Part shown: positions 23,318 to 34,170 of the stretch, in pieces | Layout of the letters: each line of letters begins with the position of its first letter | Position numbering within the stretch: position 1 is the first letter of the stretch | DNA from: Lumbricus rubellus | Lineage: Eukaryota > Annelida > Clitellata > Crassiclitellata > Lumbricidae | Assembly: GCA_945859605.1 (NCBI GenBank) | Contig: OX243817.1 | Span: 23,993,207 to 24,057,206, forward strand | Direction of reading: 5' to 3' | DNA length: 64,000 nt | Program-made: the position numbers and the translations under genes | The notes under the pieces: generated by a model | What the model was told of the DNA's origin: nothing | Database searches by the model: none | What the model saw: the letters and a program-made list of their open reading frames with translations, nothing else

Positions 23318-23457
23318 GACGAGTGAGGAGGAGTGAGGAGGAGGAGGAGGAGGAGGAGGATGAGGAGGAGGAGGAGTGAGGAGGAGGAGGAGGAGGAGGA
23401 GGAGGAGGAGGAGGAAGAGGAGTGAGGAGGAGGAGGAGGAGGAGGAGGAGGAGGACG
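23318..23457. repeat. (GGA)n microsatellite
   Basis: GAGGAG array; frames give poly-Arg, poly-Glu or poly-Ser and are artefacts. Confidence 0.95.
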
Positions 23458-23611
23458 TGCATGCGGCACGGGGGTTCGCGCTCTCAAGTGTCAACGATTG
23501 TTCCAAGCGCATGTACATGTACAGTATAGGCTACATTGTACAAGTGTACACGCTTGTCTGCTCAAGTATTATCACTTCCATATATAATAGATGTGCCAAA
23601 CTCTCTCCGTC

Positions 23612-23795
23612 GTTGTCTTCCTCCTCCTCGTCCTCCGCCTACTTCTCCTCCTCCTCCTTCTTCTCCTCCTCCTTCTTCTCCTCCTTCTCCTCCTCCTTCT
23701 TCTCCTTCTTCTCCTCCTCCTTCTCCTCCTCCTTCTTCTCTTCCTCTGCCATCATCCATCTTCATCTACTCCTCCTTCTACTCCTCTTGCTCTGT
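23612..23795. repeat. (CTC/CTT)n pyrimidine array
   Basis: Pyrimidine-rich CTCCTT array giving poly-Leu/Ser/Pro frames. It is an inverted counterpart in composition to the GGA array 150 bp upstream. Confidence 0.95.
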
Positions 23796-23945
23796 CTCTG
23801 CTATAATAATATTACACAGGCATAACATTATTATTGTTTAGGTCTCTTACATAATTACATTGTTTCTCTCACACGTCTTCATCGTTGGAAGCAGCGACGA
23901 AACTACTGTGCTGAATGCTGATGAGTTTTAAAGTTGATCGCCGCG

Positions 23946-24032
23946 TGTGTGTCTGTCTGTCTGTCTGTCTGTCTATCTGTCGTTCTGTCTATCTGTTTGT
24001 CTGTCTGTCTCTGTCTCTCTCACACACATCTA
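23946..24032. repeat. (TCTG)n microsatellite
   Basis: GTCTGTCTG run with ATCT interruptions. Confidence 0.9.
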
Positions 24033-25600
24033 TACATAGGCCAATATAGTATGCCTAGAATACAGCCTATGTTATATATACAGACATACCAAGACTGCAT
24101 TGGATTGCATCAGATTGTGGACGAAAATATACGTCCACAATGGGTCACAGTTAGCGGTGGGGAAAAACCACACATAGGCCTACACATGCACATACAGTCA
24201 TACACATACACATGCACAATAATTGCACATACAGTCATACACATACACATTAATTGCACGTACATGTACACATACACACATGCATGCCAACATACAAACG
24301 GAGTAAAAGAGGCGACAGCAGAGACAGAAAACGTTTTACATCGCTGCAGAAGAGTGTTGACGGCATTCTCTCGCATGCATCCATTGGCCGCTTCATTAGC
24401 ATATCCATGGCAACCGGGTGCTTCTGTGCAGTTGTGTGGAAACCATAAACATCGCTTAAGATGTCGTCGGCTCCTCGTTCAACCGATGCTCGAACCTCCA
24501 CACGATTCCATCGTCATATTATTAATTGCTGGGTTGATGCAAAGGTTCGCTGCCTTTGTTTGTCGCCAAATGTTTGATGACGATTAGCTTTGGGGTTGGG
24601 GTTGTGGGGGCTTGGGGGTTGGGTGGTTGGGTGACGCGACACGCAGTTAAATTAATGTCTAGCAGGGCTTTTTTAACGTGCAGTTGTACACAAAATGTGT
24701 GGTTCTAATGGATTTGTGCAGTTGTAGAAGCACTTCTGTACAGTTAAAACTAGCAAAAATGGTCATTGTCCTCCGATTGGAAGTAATTTGCCATGGAGGC
24801 TGGAAAAGGAAAGAAAAGAAGGAGTTTCGCAGTTCTAAAACTTCTTTTAAAACAGCCCTGATCCTGATGTCTAGTGTAGGCTACATGAAGGATGGATTCA
24901 ATGTGCAAGGAAAATAGAGGAAGAGAAGACGATGAGACAGCTTGGAAGTCATCGGTGGCCTAAAATAATATTTTGTGCAGGAAGAGGCAAAACACGGTTG
25001 AATTATTCACAGCAAGAGCAGTGGCGAATTGGATAACACTCTTGTGGTATGAAATCATGTCCGCCCATGAAATATTGTCCGAGACATACTGTCATTGGTT
25101 AACGTGACCGCTGACGTCAGGTAGCAACTGTCAAACATAAGTATTAATAGAACCGTGAGATCCTGTCCGGGCAAAGACATAAAATACCAAAGATAATAAT
25201 TCCAACACAGCCTGTTCATCTAATAATAGACATCGACATCTATATTAAGAACTTGTTATTAATAGTAACCACAGAGCGTTTCCGATAAAGACCTACAATA
25301 CAAAAGATAATTCCAACGTTCCATAAAAATTGGGAGCTATAATTACGAGAAATAGGGCAAAGAAACACGGACTATTTATTTACGTTTAATTAACTAAGAC
25401 TCTTCCATAATAATCACTCAATTATCTAGCCACGTGCTTCTCCGCATACTTGCTTTCAGAATTGAATGTTCTATTGAAACGCTAGGCCTATATTCGGACA
25501 ACATTGGCGTTAAAACTCGGGGTCAAATAACTGTTTAAAACTGCTACACGCAGCCTACACATACTAAAATATTTGTAGCAATAATTTATATGTACTGGAG
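24033..25600. other. Unassigned region
   Basis: ACATACACA-rich stretch at 24185-24290, then unique sequence. The 217-codon frame from 23934 begins in a microsatellite and has no recognisable domain. No element ends were identified, except a GTCCGCCCATGAAATATTGT phrase near 25060 that resembles 27300-27400. Confidence 0.45.
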
Positions 25601-26186
25601 GGTGTCACGACAACTGGTCTACAGACAACTCGTCTAACGCCAAGTGGTCTACAGACATCCAGCGCTTTAAGAAATGGAAGCTGTATGCAAGTTTTTTTAT
25701 AGGTGAAATAAACGCTGGATTGATGAAAAAAACGCAAGATAGATCGAATCTGGATGACGGTTCTTTTACATGTGAAATAGAAGCTGGATTGACGAAAATG
25801 ACGCATGAGAAATAAAAGCTGGATACAGGCTTTTCTAGTTCTGAAATAGACGCTGAATTGATGAAAAAACGCTTAAGTAATGGAAGCTGGATGAGGGCAT
25901 TTTTATATCTGAAATGGAAGCTGGAATGACAAAAATAGCGAGCGAGAAATAGAAGGTATTTTTAGATCTGAAATAGAAACTGGATGGATGTTGAAATACA
26001 TGAATGAAATCATCAATCCCGCTTCCATTAAAGCTAGAAAACCATTCAGGTTTTTTTCTCTCATAAATCTAGCTTCTATTTCATCAATACTAGTCGTCTG
26101 TAGACCAGTACTGTTGTCGTTATACCAAGTGTCTGAAGACGAGTTGCCGTTAGACGAGTTGTCTGTTGACCAATTGTCGTGGAACC
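25601..26186. mobile_element. Foldback/MULE-like element, second copy type
   Basis: Left end GGTGTCACGACAACTGGTC, right end (reversed) GGTTCCACGACAATTGGTC: the same GGT(G/T)(T/C)C opening as at 16610. The arms carry repeats of GTCTACAGACAACTCGTCTA. The flanks GTACTGGAG and GTATTGGAG match at 8 of 9 positions, a 9-bp TSD. The middle is a degenerate tandem array of a 35-60-bp unit containing GAAATAGAAGCTGGATTGA and AAAAAACGC, which also fills the element at 63186-63991. Confidence 0.8.
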
Positions 26187-27408
26187 GTATTGGAGAGTTC
26201 TAACCCAGGTGCACAGTAGGCTTACAATGGCTATCATTAAGTAGGCTGCTAGTAAGCAAGTAACTCAGTCAGTCAGTCGAAGTAAGAATATTGTTCATTA
26301 GACCACCAGCAAGCGCATAGTTGTTTGTACAATAATAAATTATAGAAACATTTAAGCAAAGTCATACACTATTCTCATAACAAATCGTTGGGCATAAAAT
26401 TCAACTCTATTTTGTACACTAGGTGGCCTGGCTCGGGCATTATATGAAGCACCTTATGGGAAGGGAGGAGGTAGTGAAGAATGTGAAAAGGATTTAATAG
26501 GATATAGCGGAAAATAGCAGAGTAAGCCCCTAGAACAGAGTGCGTCAATACTTGGAAAATCAGTAGAGATGAAGCCTGAACGGGTGAGTTCTTCTTGAAA
26601 CACCGTGAAGACGTCTACGCCCCATGGCATTTGCAAATACCCACCACACAGGGAAGGCATACAGTTTAATCTAATCTGGGCATGGCAGTAGCTCTAACCA
26701 CATCAAAAGCCGTGATGTTTTGGGCATTTGCTTAAATTATCGAAATAGAAACCATACTAAATAATTATGTTCTCTGAAAACCTTAAAACCCCTCATAATT
26801 ATTATGTTTATTATGTGGTAATAAAGTACGCTAAAATATGTTAATAATAAAGCGCTACAAAATATGCGAGTAGCACGAGCCAATTTGATATAAAAAAGAT
26901 TAGCCTAATGCTGCATGTGGCTAATAATTTGGAAAACCGAATCGATGGATTACTTCAAATAAACACAACTATGGAACAGTTAAATTAGATGAGGCATTTA
27001 TGAAGGCCGCAAATCTTTTAAAGTTTTAGCCCATAGCCTATTTACAAACGCCTTTACTCATAACCACTTGGCCTGTTCTACGATGGGAAATTCTATCTAA
27101 AAATAGAAATAGGGTCATCGCAATGGCAACTACACACATGGTGCTTTCAACAATAATTCCACTGTTCAGATCCTTGTTTTCTCAACTCTTATGACAAAAA
27201 TATTTTTGGCAAGTGTTATTCATAATAATGCATTTTAAGCGGACAATATCTAGTGAAGTACTGCTTCGACAAGCGGGATACATATAACGGCGGAGTCGGA
27301 CACGATTTCATGCCGGACAATATCTCATGCGTAGACCGCATGAAATACTGTCTGAACAACGGAAGTGGGCGGAGTCGGACAACATTTCATGCCGGACATA
27401 TTATCACG
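26187..27408. other. Unassigned AT-rich sequence
   Basis: No gene supported. At 27240-27410 phrases such as CGGAGTCGGACA and ATTTCATGCCGGACA recur two or three times, suggesting a small decayed repeat related to a GGACAATAT-type element. Confidence 0.45.
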
Positions 27409-27716
27409 CCACACCGGATTAAGAAATGTGGGGCCCTGTTCGGAAAATTTTGGGGGATCTTCAATCGAAAAATTTGATTACCTTTTTTTAGTTGTTTGGT
27501 CGAAATTTCTGTAGATTATACCGATTTTCCACGTTTGAAACATCACAGATGCTGATCTTTTTAAAGTTGCTTGTTCGAATTTCGAAATTTCGTCCGAATA
27601 GGCTATAGGCCTACCAATTTGCCTAAACAAATTGTTTTTTCGCATGTGTGGGGGCCCCCTAAAGTGTGGGGCCCCTGTTCGGCCGAACATGTTGAACATG
27701 CCTTAATCCGGCCCTG
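27409..27716. mobile_element. hAT-like element, decayed
   Basis: The inner ends CCGGATTAAG (27414) and CTTAATCCGGCCCTG (27702-27716) are inverted. Both ends also carry GTGGGGCCCCTGTTCGG-like second motifs. The left outermost bases have diverged and I found no TSD. Confidence 0.55.
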
Positions 27717-27902
27717 CACTCTTGTATGGAGATCAGCGGAGCAGAGTTCGATCCCCGAAGCCACCAGTAGGATAGACGTGCTTTGTAGGCTGCTATTATA
27801 GCCGTTATAGGCCTACTGCGGTGGACCTTATTTATATTCCCTATGCGAATATTATGATGATTCAATATTGACATACATTAATTTCTGATCTTTAATGCAC
27901 AC

Positions 27903-28856
27903 GATGACGTCAGTTTTGAAGGCCTGTGTACTTTTCGTTGTATGATGACGTCAGTTTTGAAGGCCTGTGTACTTTTCGTTGTATGATGACGTCAGTTTTG
28001 AAGGCCTGTGTACTTTTCGTTGTATGATGACGTCAGTTTTGAAGGCCTGTGTACTTTTCGTTGTATGATGACGTCAGTTTTGAAGGCCTGTGTACTTTTC
28101 GTTGTATGATGACGTCAGTTTTGAAGACCTGTGTACTTTTCGTTGTATGATGACGTCAGTTTTGAAGGCCTGTGTACTTTTCGTTGTATGATGACGTCAG
28201 TTTTGAAGGCCTGTGTACTTTTCGTTGTATGATGACGTCAGTTTTGAAGGCCTGTGTACTTTTCGTTGTATGATGACGTCAGTTTTGGAGGCCTGTGTAC
28301 TTTTCGTTGTATGATGACGTCAGTTTTGAAGGCCTGTGTACTTTTCGTTGTATGATGACGTCAGTTTTGAAGGCCTGTGTACTTTTCGTTGTATGATGAC
28401 GTCAGTTTTGAAGGCCTGTGTACTTTTCGTTGTATGATGACGTCAGTTTTGAAGGCCTGTGTACTTTTCGTTGTATGATGACGTCAGTTTTGAAGGCCTG
28501 TGTACTTTTCGTTGTATGATGACGTCAGTTTTGAAGGCCTGTGTACTTTTCGTTGTATGATGACGTCAGTTTTGAAGGCCTGTGTACTTTTCGTTGTATG
28601 ATGACGTCAGTTTTGAAGGCCTGTGTACTTTTCGTTGTATGATGACGTCAGTTTTGGAGGCCTGTGTACTTTTCGTTGTATGATGACGTCAGTTTTGAAG
28701 GCCTGTGTACTTTTCGTTGTATGATGACGTCAGTTTTGGAGGCCTGTGTACTTTTCGTTGTATGATGACGTCAGTTTTGAAGGCCTGTGTACTTTTCGTT
28801 GTATGATGACGTCAGTTTTGAAGGCCTGTGTACTTTTCGTTGTATGATGACGTCAG
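27903..28856. repeat. 41-bp minisatellite, 23 units, each with a perfect CRE
   Basis: Twenty-three units of exactly 41 bp plus the start of a 24th (27903 to 28846 is 23 x 41). The unit runs GATGACGTCAGTTTTGAAGG, then CCTGTGTACTTTTCGTTGTAT. Every unit contains the palindrome TGACGTCA, the consensus cAMP response element bound by CREB/ATF bZIP factors. Variation is limited to a few A/G substitutions, implying recent homogenisation. The final TGACGTCAG directly abuts a coding exon and may serve as its splice acceptor. Confidence 0.97.
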
Positions 28857-29006
28857 AGTGGCAGATCTCTGTGATCGGACTCGTCGTCTTCTCAACAACT
28901 TTCGGCTCACTTGGACTTGCCTTGTCGCTAGGTGGCTTCCTCACTTCATCGCTTCCCAAGAAGATCTACTACTACCATTCGGCTGGTGAAATCGATCTTC
29001 TCTGCT
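28857..29006 (+). CDS. Claudin/PMP22-fold four-helix membrane protein, internal exon (TM2 to TM3)
   Basis: A 150-bp exon: acceptor CAG at 28854-28856, donor GTAAGT at 29007, phase 1 at both ends. It encodes a hydrophobic helix (ISVIGLVVFSTTFGSLGLAL), a basic turn (SLPKKIYYYHS), then AGEIDLLC, the start of a third helix. GC and codon use stand out from the AT-rich surroundings. Spliced in phase to the exon at 32695 it gives the TM2-loop-TM3-extracellular loop-TM4 layout of claudin/stargazin/PMP22 superfamily proteins. The exon with TM1 and the GLW..C..C loop was not found upstream. The exact family is unknown. Confidence 0.7.
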
Positions 29007-29086
29007 GTAAGTATACATAGCCCACTTACATAGCCCACAGTGAGACCAATGTAAGCCTACACCAGTTGCAACTTGCAAAAACTGTT

Positions 29087-29150
29087 ATTCATTCATTCAG
29101 AAATTTATATAGCGTCCCTTGAAGAAAAAAACTACGCTGAGGCGCTCTAA
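29087..29150 (-). repeat. SINE/LINE tail fragment
   Basis: ATTCATTCAGAAATTTATATAG... and GAGGCGCTC, the reverse of the tail shared by the local SINE and LINE. Confidence 0.6.
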
Positions 29151-29507
29151 CAACTTATAATAGGCCTATACAATATTCATTTGCTATGTATTACAATAAT
29201 ATATTGACATCTTGTAATTTTTTCAAATTCATTGAAGTTTAATTTCCCATTGCCATCTTTTTGAATGTGCCATCAGTCCTTCTGTCTCGCAGCGCCGTCT
29301 ACAAGTAAGTTCTTCCTTCCGTCTCCTGAGCTCAAAAAACGTGAATATCCTTCGGATCAAACAAACTTGATACCATGTGCTTCTGGGGACCAGTACCGGG
29401 GGTAGGCCCTATTGCTTCTTGGTCTCTCTCACACTCTCTCGCACTCTCCCTATGTCTGTGTCTCTCTGTGTGTGTCTGTGTGCATGTCTTTGTCTCTGTC
29501 TCTGAGA

Positions 29508-29510
29508 GAA

Positions 29511-29557
<47 letters not shown>

Positions 29558-29742
29558 GAGACAGACAGACAGAGACGGAGACAGAGACAGAGACAGAGAC
29601 AGAGAGACAGAAAGACAGAGAGACAGAGAGACAGAGATACAGAGAGACAGGGACGGAGACGGAGACGGAGACAGACAGAGAAAGACAGAGAGACAGACAG
29701 ACAGAGAGACAGAGATACAGAGAGACAGAGAGAGCTCGAGAC
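29508..29742. repeat. (GA)n/(GACA)n compound microsatellite
   Basis: Long GAGA, GACAGACA and GAGACA run with a CT-rich segment before it. The 200-280-codon frames through it are artefacts. Confidence 0.95.
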
Positions 29743-30428
29743 GGAGGAGAGAGGGAGATAGGGAGGGAGGGAGGAGGAAGAGAGAGAGGGAGGAGGTGTG
29801 GAAGGGAGACTTAGAGACGGACAGACAACCAGAGATAGAGATAGAGATAGAGGCACACATGTATAGAGGGAGAGACGGATGGAATCGCAGGAAGATCTGT
29901 GATTATTCTGGTTGGGACGTTGTACAGCAGAATTACATCTATTCACAATGCATCCTACAATGGATGTTTGGCTGCATGTGTGTGTCTGTCTGTGTGGATG
30001 TCTCTGTCAGAGACGATGTCCTTTCATTTCTCTTCTCCAACCAGGAATATATGCCTTCTCCTCCCACGGAAGCATCCCATCTCTCCAGTCCTCCCCATCT
30101 CTACCCACCCATCTCTACCCACCCATCTCTTGGGGGATCCTTTCAATGCTCAAATCACCCCAACCGAATAAACTCCATTGATGTCCATCCATATAAAGGA
30201 GGCTTAACATATCGATGTCGGACGAAGAGAGATTATTGGAAATGATGGAAATGATATCCCCCCCTCCCTCCATCCCTCCATCCCTCTCCCCCCACAGCAG
30301 CAGCAACGTCTGAAACCAGACAATTATATTATATAGACTCATCATATAGCGCCACTACATTCAACGACAAATTCTCACAGCAGACGACGATGAGTCGAGT
30401 CGAGCGGGAATAATGTCTGTAATCTCGT

Positions 30429-30429
30429 A

Positions 30430-30466
<37 letters not shown>
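30429..30466. repeat. (TA)n microsatellite
   Basis: TA tract directly at the left edge of the repeat element at 30467. Confidence 0.95.
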
Positions 30467-30467
<1 letters not shown>

Positions 30468-31782
30468 TAGCTGGGGTACCCGGCGTTGCCCGGGAAATTT
30501 AGGATTACACCCGCTCAGGCCACAACCAAACCACACCCCACCTCCACCCAACCCCGTACACCCCACCCTTTCCATCCGCCCCCGCTTCACCCCTCCACGC
30601 CACCTCCACCCCATCCTCACCACACCCCCACCTCCACCCCAAAACCCCCCAACCCACCCCGTACACCCACCCCTCCACCCGCCCCCGCTTCACACCTCCA
30701 CCTCACCCCACCCCCACCCTCACCACACCCCGTTCACCCGCCCCATCCCACCCATTTCACCCAACCACACAACACCTCCACCCCGCCCCGTACACCCCAC
30801 CCCCTTCCATCCGCCCCCGCTTCACCCCTCCACGCCATCTCCACCCCATCCTCACCACACCCCCACTTCCACCCCAAAGCTCCCACCCCACCCACCCCCT
30901 CCACTCGCCCTCGCTTCACACTTCCACCCCTCCACCTCACCCCATCCTCACCACACCCCACCTCCACCCCACCTCAACCCCTCCACCCCACCTCCCCACT
31001 CTCACCACATTCCAACCTCCACCCCCTAAACCCCCACCCCACCCCGTCCACCCCACCCAGTTCACCCGTCCCCTTTCCACCACTTCCACCCTCCACCTAC
31101 CACCTCCATCCACCCTACACTCACCCCTACCCTCCACCCCACCACCCGAACCCCCAGTCCAAGCCAGCTCCCACTCCACCCCACACCCTCCACCAACACA
31201 CCCCAAACTCACCCACCCGACAACATCCCACCACACTCCGACCTCTCCACCGGTACGCCACCCGTGAAATTAGGGTTTTCTGGGAAAACAATTTCCACCC
31301 CATCCCCCATGAAACTCCTCTCCACCCCAACCCCACAACACGCCACCACTAACTCCGACCTCCACCGGTAGGCCAATTATAGTAGGACTTTACAGCAAAG
31401 CGGATTGGAACATCAATCACATCAGCTGCTTTTATATAATGGCCATGCAAACTTTTTAAAAGGTGTTTAATAAACTTAGGGTTTTTGCCCCCACCCTGGC
31501 CCCCATGGTGGTAGAGATTAGCCAACCCCTCTACCGTGTGGTTCTGATGGTCCTCTGTCTGGGTACAAAATTTGAAAAAAATAGCTGGGTTTTTGTGAAA
31601 ACAATTTGGGGGGTTTCACCCCTCACTCTGACCCCCATGGTGGTGGAGAATCGCCAACCCCTCGACTTTGCGTCTCATGCCGAGACCTACACATTAGTGA
31701 AGGTTTGGAGTGAAAAGGTCAAAAACTGTTGAAATGCATTCCGGTCAAACACACACACACACAGACAGAATCTTCTCTTTAT
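30467..31782 (+). mobile_element. CTAGCTG...CCCGGCGTTGCCCGGG repeat element inserted in a TA tract
   Basis: Starts CTAGCTGGGGTACCCGGCGT and ends ACAGACAGAATCTTCTCTTT, with TA microsatellite on both sides. Between 30520 and 31260 lies a C-rich CCACCCC array that yields a spurious 288-codon Pro/His frame. From 31470 to 31700 two imperfect direct repeats occur (TGACCCCCATGGTGGTGGAG type). No reverse transcriptase or transposase was recognised. I infer a non-autonomous element that targets TA repeats. Confidence 0.55.
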
Positions 31783-31934
31783 TAATATAGATATATATAT
31801 ACATATATATACAATGTATATATATAAAATTATATACTTGATATATATACAGTATTATGGGCCTACACGCATGTGATAATAAATATGTGACTACTATATA
31901 TATAATATATATAATCTCATATCATACATATGTG

Positions 31935-31981
<47 letters not shown>

Positions 31982-32080
31982 TCACATATGTATGCTACGA
32001 GATAATATATATATATACATATATATATATAGTAGTCACATATATTATTACATGCATATATATATATATATATATAGCAC
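31783..32080. repeat. (TA)n tracts
   Basis: Successive TA arrays separated by short unique segments. Confidence 0.9.
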
Positions 32081-32404
32081 GTTTGTACATTATATACATA
32101 CAAAATATGTGTTGCAACTTGCACAAACATTCCTTCTCGTGACACGCAATCATAATCATAGGCCTAGCGGCGTAATTGGCTAATTGCGGCATCGTGACAG
32201 AAGCATAAATCTATGTAGAGTCTTTGGAAAGTATCTAATGACTGCACTAACCACATTCCTAAGTTCCTATTAGGCTATAACCCTAACCGAAACCGACCCT
32301 CACGACGCCTAACCTGATCCTATAACCGATATTCACGGTACCCAATGCTGCAGTTATGCTGGCCTGGCGCCTTATGACTATATAATTATGCAATATACAA
32401 TGTG

Positions 32405-32408
<4 letters not shown>

Positions 32409-32474
<66 letters not shown>

Positions 32475-32475
32475 A
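32409..32475. repeat. (TA)n-(TG)n microsatellite
   Basis: TA run joined directly to a TG run. Confidence 0.95.
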
Positions 32476-32694
32476 TGTGTGCGTGCGCGTATGTGTATGT
32501 GTTTTTTTGTGTGTGAGAGCAACATAAGCAGCCTACTGTATAAATTGTGCACTGTTGATCTTATATTGCACAATTGTATTGATATTCCCATCAATGTAAT
32601 TGATCATAATAATTATAATCTAACTCGCAGTAGTGAATATTAATAGGCCTAATATCGGTTGCTGTCGTCTGCATTCCGTGTGTTTCTCATGTAG

Positions 32695-32984
32695 GCCTCA
32701 GTTGTGTCGTGACGTCAGTCCTATACCCGATGACGATCGAATCGGAGCGGCCAATGGACGGCGGTGGTTCGTCGCACGAATTGGGTCTCGGCTACTTTCT
32801 CGTCTGCTCGTCTGCTGGAGGATTCTGTCTCGCTGCTTCCTGTCTCTGCTTCGATGACATGATACGAAGTGTGGCGAAGCTGTTCTGCCGAAGACCACGC
32901 ACGCAACGCAGTCACGGTAGGCAAGGCCGTAGCTGGGGGGTGTTTGGGGTGTTTGAGCACTCACACACCCTAATGAAATGCTAG
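32695..32984 (+). CDS. Claudin/PMP22-fold protein, 3' exon (TM3 to C-terminus), altered by a hAT MITE
   Basis: Acceptor TGTAG at 32690-32694. The exon enters in phase 1, matching the donor at 29007, and reads CLSCVVTSVLYPM (end of TM3). A polar loop with SSHELG follows, then a fourth helix (GYFLVCSSAGGFCLAASCLC) and a basic tail (FCRRPRTQR). The frame then runs into a hAT element at 32922 and stops at 32982-32984, so the last ~21 residues are transposon-derived. Without the insertion the same frame would continue ~18 residues, to a stop at 33383. Alternatively a GT at 32917 is a donor and the gene continues further. Confidence 0.65.
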
Positions 32985-33320
32985 GGGGGTGTTTGGGGTG
33001 TTTGAAACCCCCCCCCCAAATGAAATGCTAGTGGGGTGTTTGGGGTGTTTGAACACCCCCCGAAATGAAATAATGCAAAAATGAAATGATGCATTTAATA
33101 ACACATGATGTAGGCTAAGAACTACAGTGTGTGATGTAAAATCGCGGAAATAGTGTTTTTGGGACTGCCGCCGAAGTTTGCGAACATTTTCGAGCCAAAA
33201 AGGTAATAAAAGCAGGCGATGACTTGAAAAGGGTCGTCACAAAATTTCGCCCACCCCCCCCCCCCCCTAAAAAAAGTCGTGAAAAACACCCCTCGAAATA
33301 AAATCCTGGCTACGACCTTG
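32922..33320. mobile_element. hAT-type element inserted in a coding exon
   Basis: Left end CAAGGCCGTAGCTGGGG, right end CCTGGCTACGACCTTG (imperfect inverted repeats). It has a perfect 8-bp TSD, ACGGTAGG, at 32914-32921 and 33321-33328. The interior has three copies of GGGGTGTTTGGGGTGTTTGA. The TSD spans a possible splice donor (G|GTAGG), so the insertion duplicated it. Confidence 0.9.
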
Positions 33321-33892
33321 ACGGTAGGTATGAGGCAGCGGACACTATAGTTTCGAATTGTCGTCTGTACTCTGTGGCCACGTAGGCCTACACGATGCTT
33401 AAATATAGGCCTACTGCGCCCACAAATGACGTCACAATTTCAAGAAAGGGCGTGCTTTAAAAGCGTTAAAAAACACAAGTACCTGGACGCTCTTTGCCTC
33501 TCCAGGCTGCATGGACTGGCCTCATAAGTAGTAGGACGTATTTCAGATATCATCCAGTCTCAATTTAAACCCTTTTCAAATGATGGACCTCTGGCACTTT
33601 CTGCCAGAAAGTGGCGGGTCAATTGCCGCTAAAAGCCTATAATGTCAAAAGCACCTAGCTGTGCATTGTACAAGCGGAGGGTGTAGATCTAGTGGCTCTA
33701 GCCTATAGCCTAATGAGCTCGTTACCAGAATTTTATTTTATCATAAATGTTGATATCTTTAGGCATAGGCCTACATGCAGTCAGAACAGGCTAGTAAAAT
33801 CTTTATTTTGATTTTCATTATCATGCAGTCCGCATCGGTGGCACATCTCGTTGGCTATAATTATCTAAGTAGCCTAATATATCCACGGATCA

Positions 33893-33895
<3 letters not shown>

Positions 33896-33956
<61 letters not shown>
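33896..33956. repeat. (TA)n microsatellite
   Basis: About 30 TA dinucleotides. Confidence 0.95.
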
Positions 33957-33957
<1 letters not shown>

Positions 33958-34094
33958 CCTATATATAACCGTGTGATGCGTCGGTCGGTCTTATTTCGAT
34001 CGCTTCCATGAATCGTCATGACTCACGAGTCACGAGGACATCTTTCGCATCGATTCATCGTTCTGGAACAATCTGTCACTGCATGCATGCACAT

Positions 34095-34170
34095 CCGCGT
34101 GCACTGTTCCACTTCACACCCGCGTGCACTGTTCCACTTCACACCCGCGTGCACTGTTCCACTTCACGCG
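34095..34170. repeat. 25-bp tandem repeat, three units
   Basis: CGCGTGCACTGTTCCACTTC followed by ACACC, three times in succession. Confidence 0.9.

Noticed and set aside
23934..24587. 217-codon frame
   Set aside because: Starts inside a TCTG microsatellite; the remainder shows no recognisable domain or splice support.
27903..28856. CRISPR-like array
   Set aside because: Units are contiguous with no unique spacers and the context is a spliced animal genome; it is a minisatellite.
29267..29310. Possible 12-bp micro-exon (CGCCGTCTACAA) between the claudin-like exons
   Set aside because: Acceptor and donor sequences look good, but direct splicing of 29006 to 32695 is already in phase and gives a continuous TM3; no need for it.
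29412..30245. 277-codon Arg/Asp/Gln-rich frame
   Set aside because: Runs through a GA/GACA microsatellite; overlapping frames on both strands are equally long.
30486..31352. 288-codon proline/histidine-rich frame
   Set aside because: Lies in a C-rich CCACCCC satellite inside a repeat element; no conserved motif, and the opposite strand is equally open.
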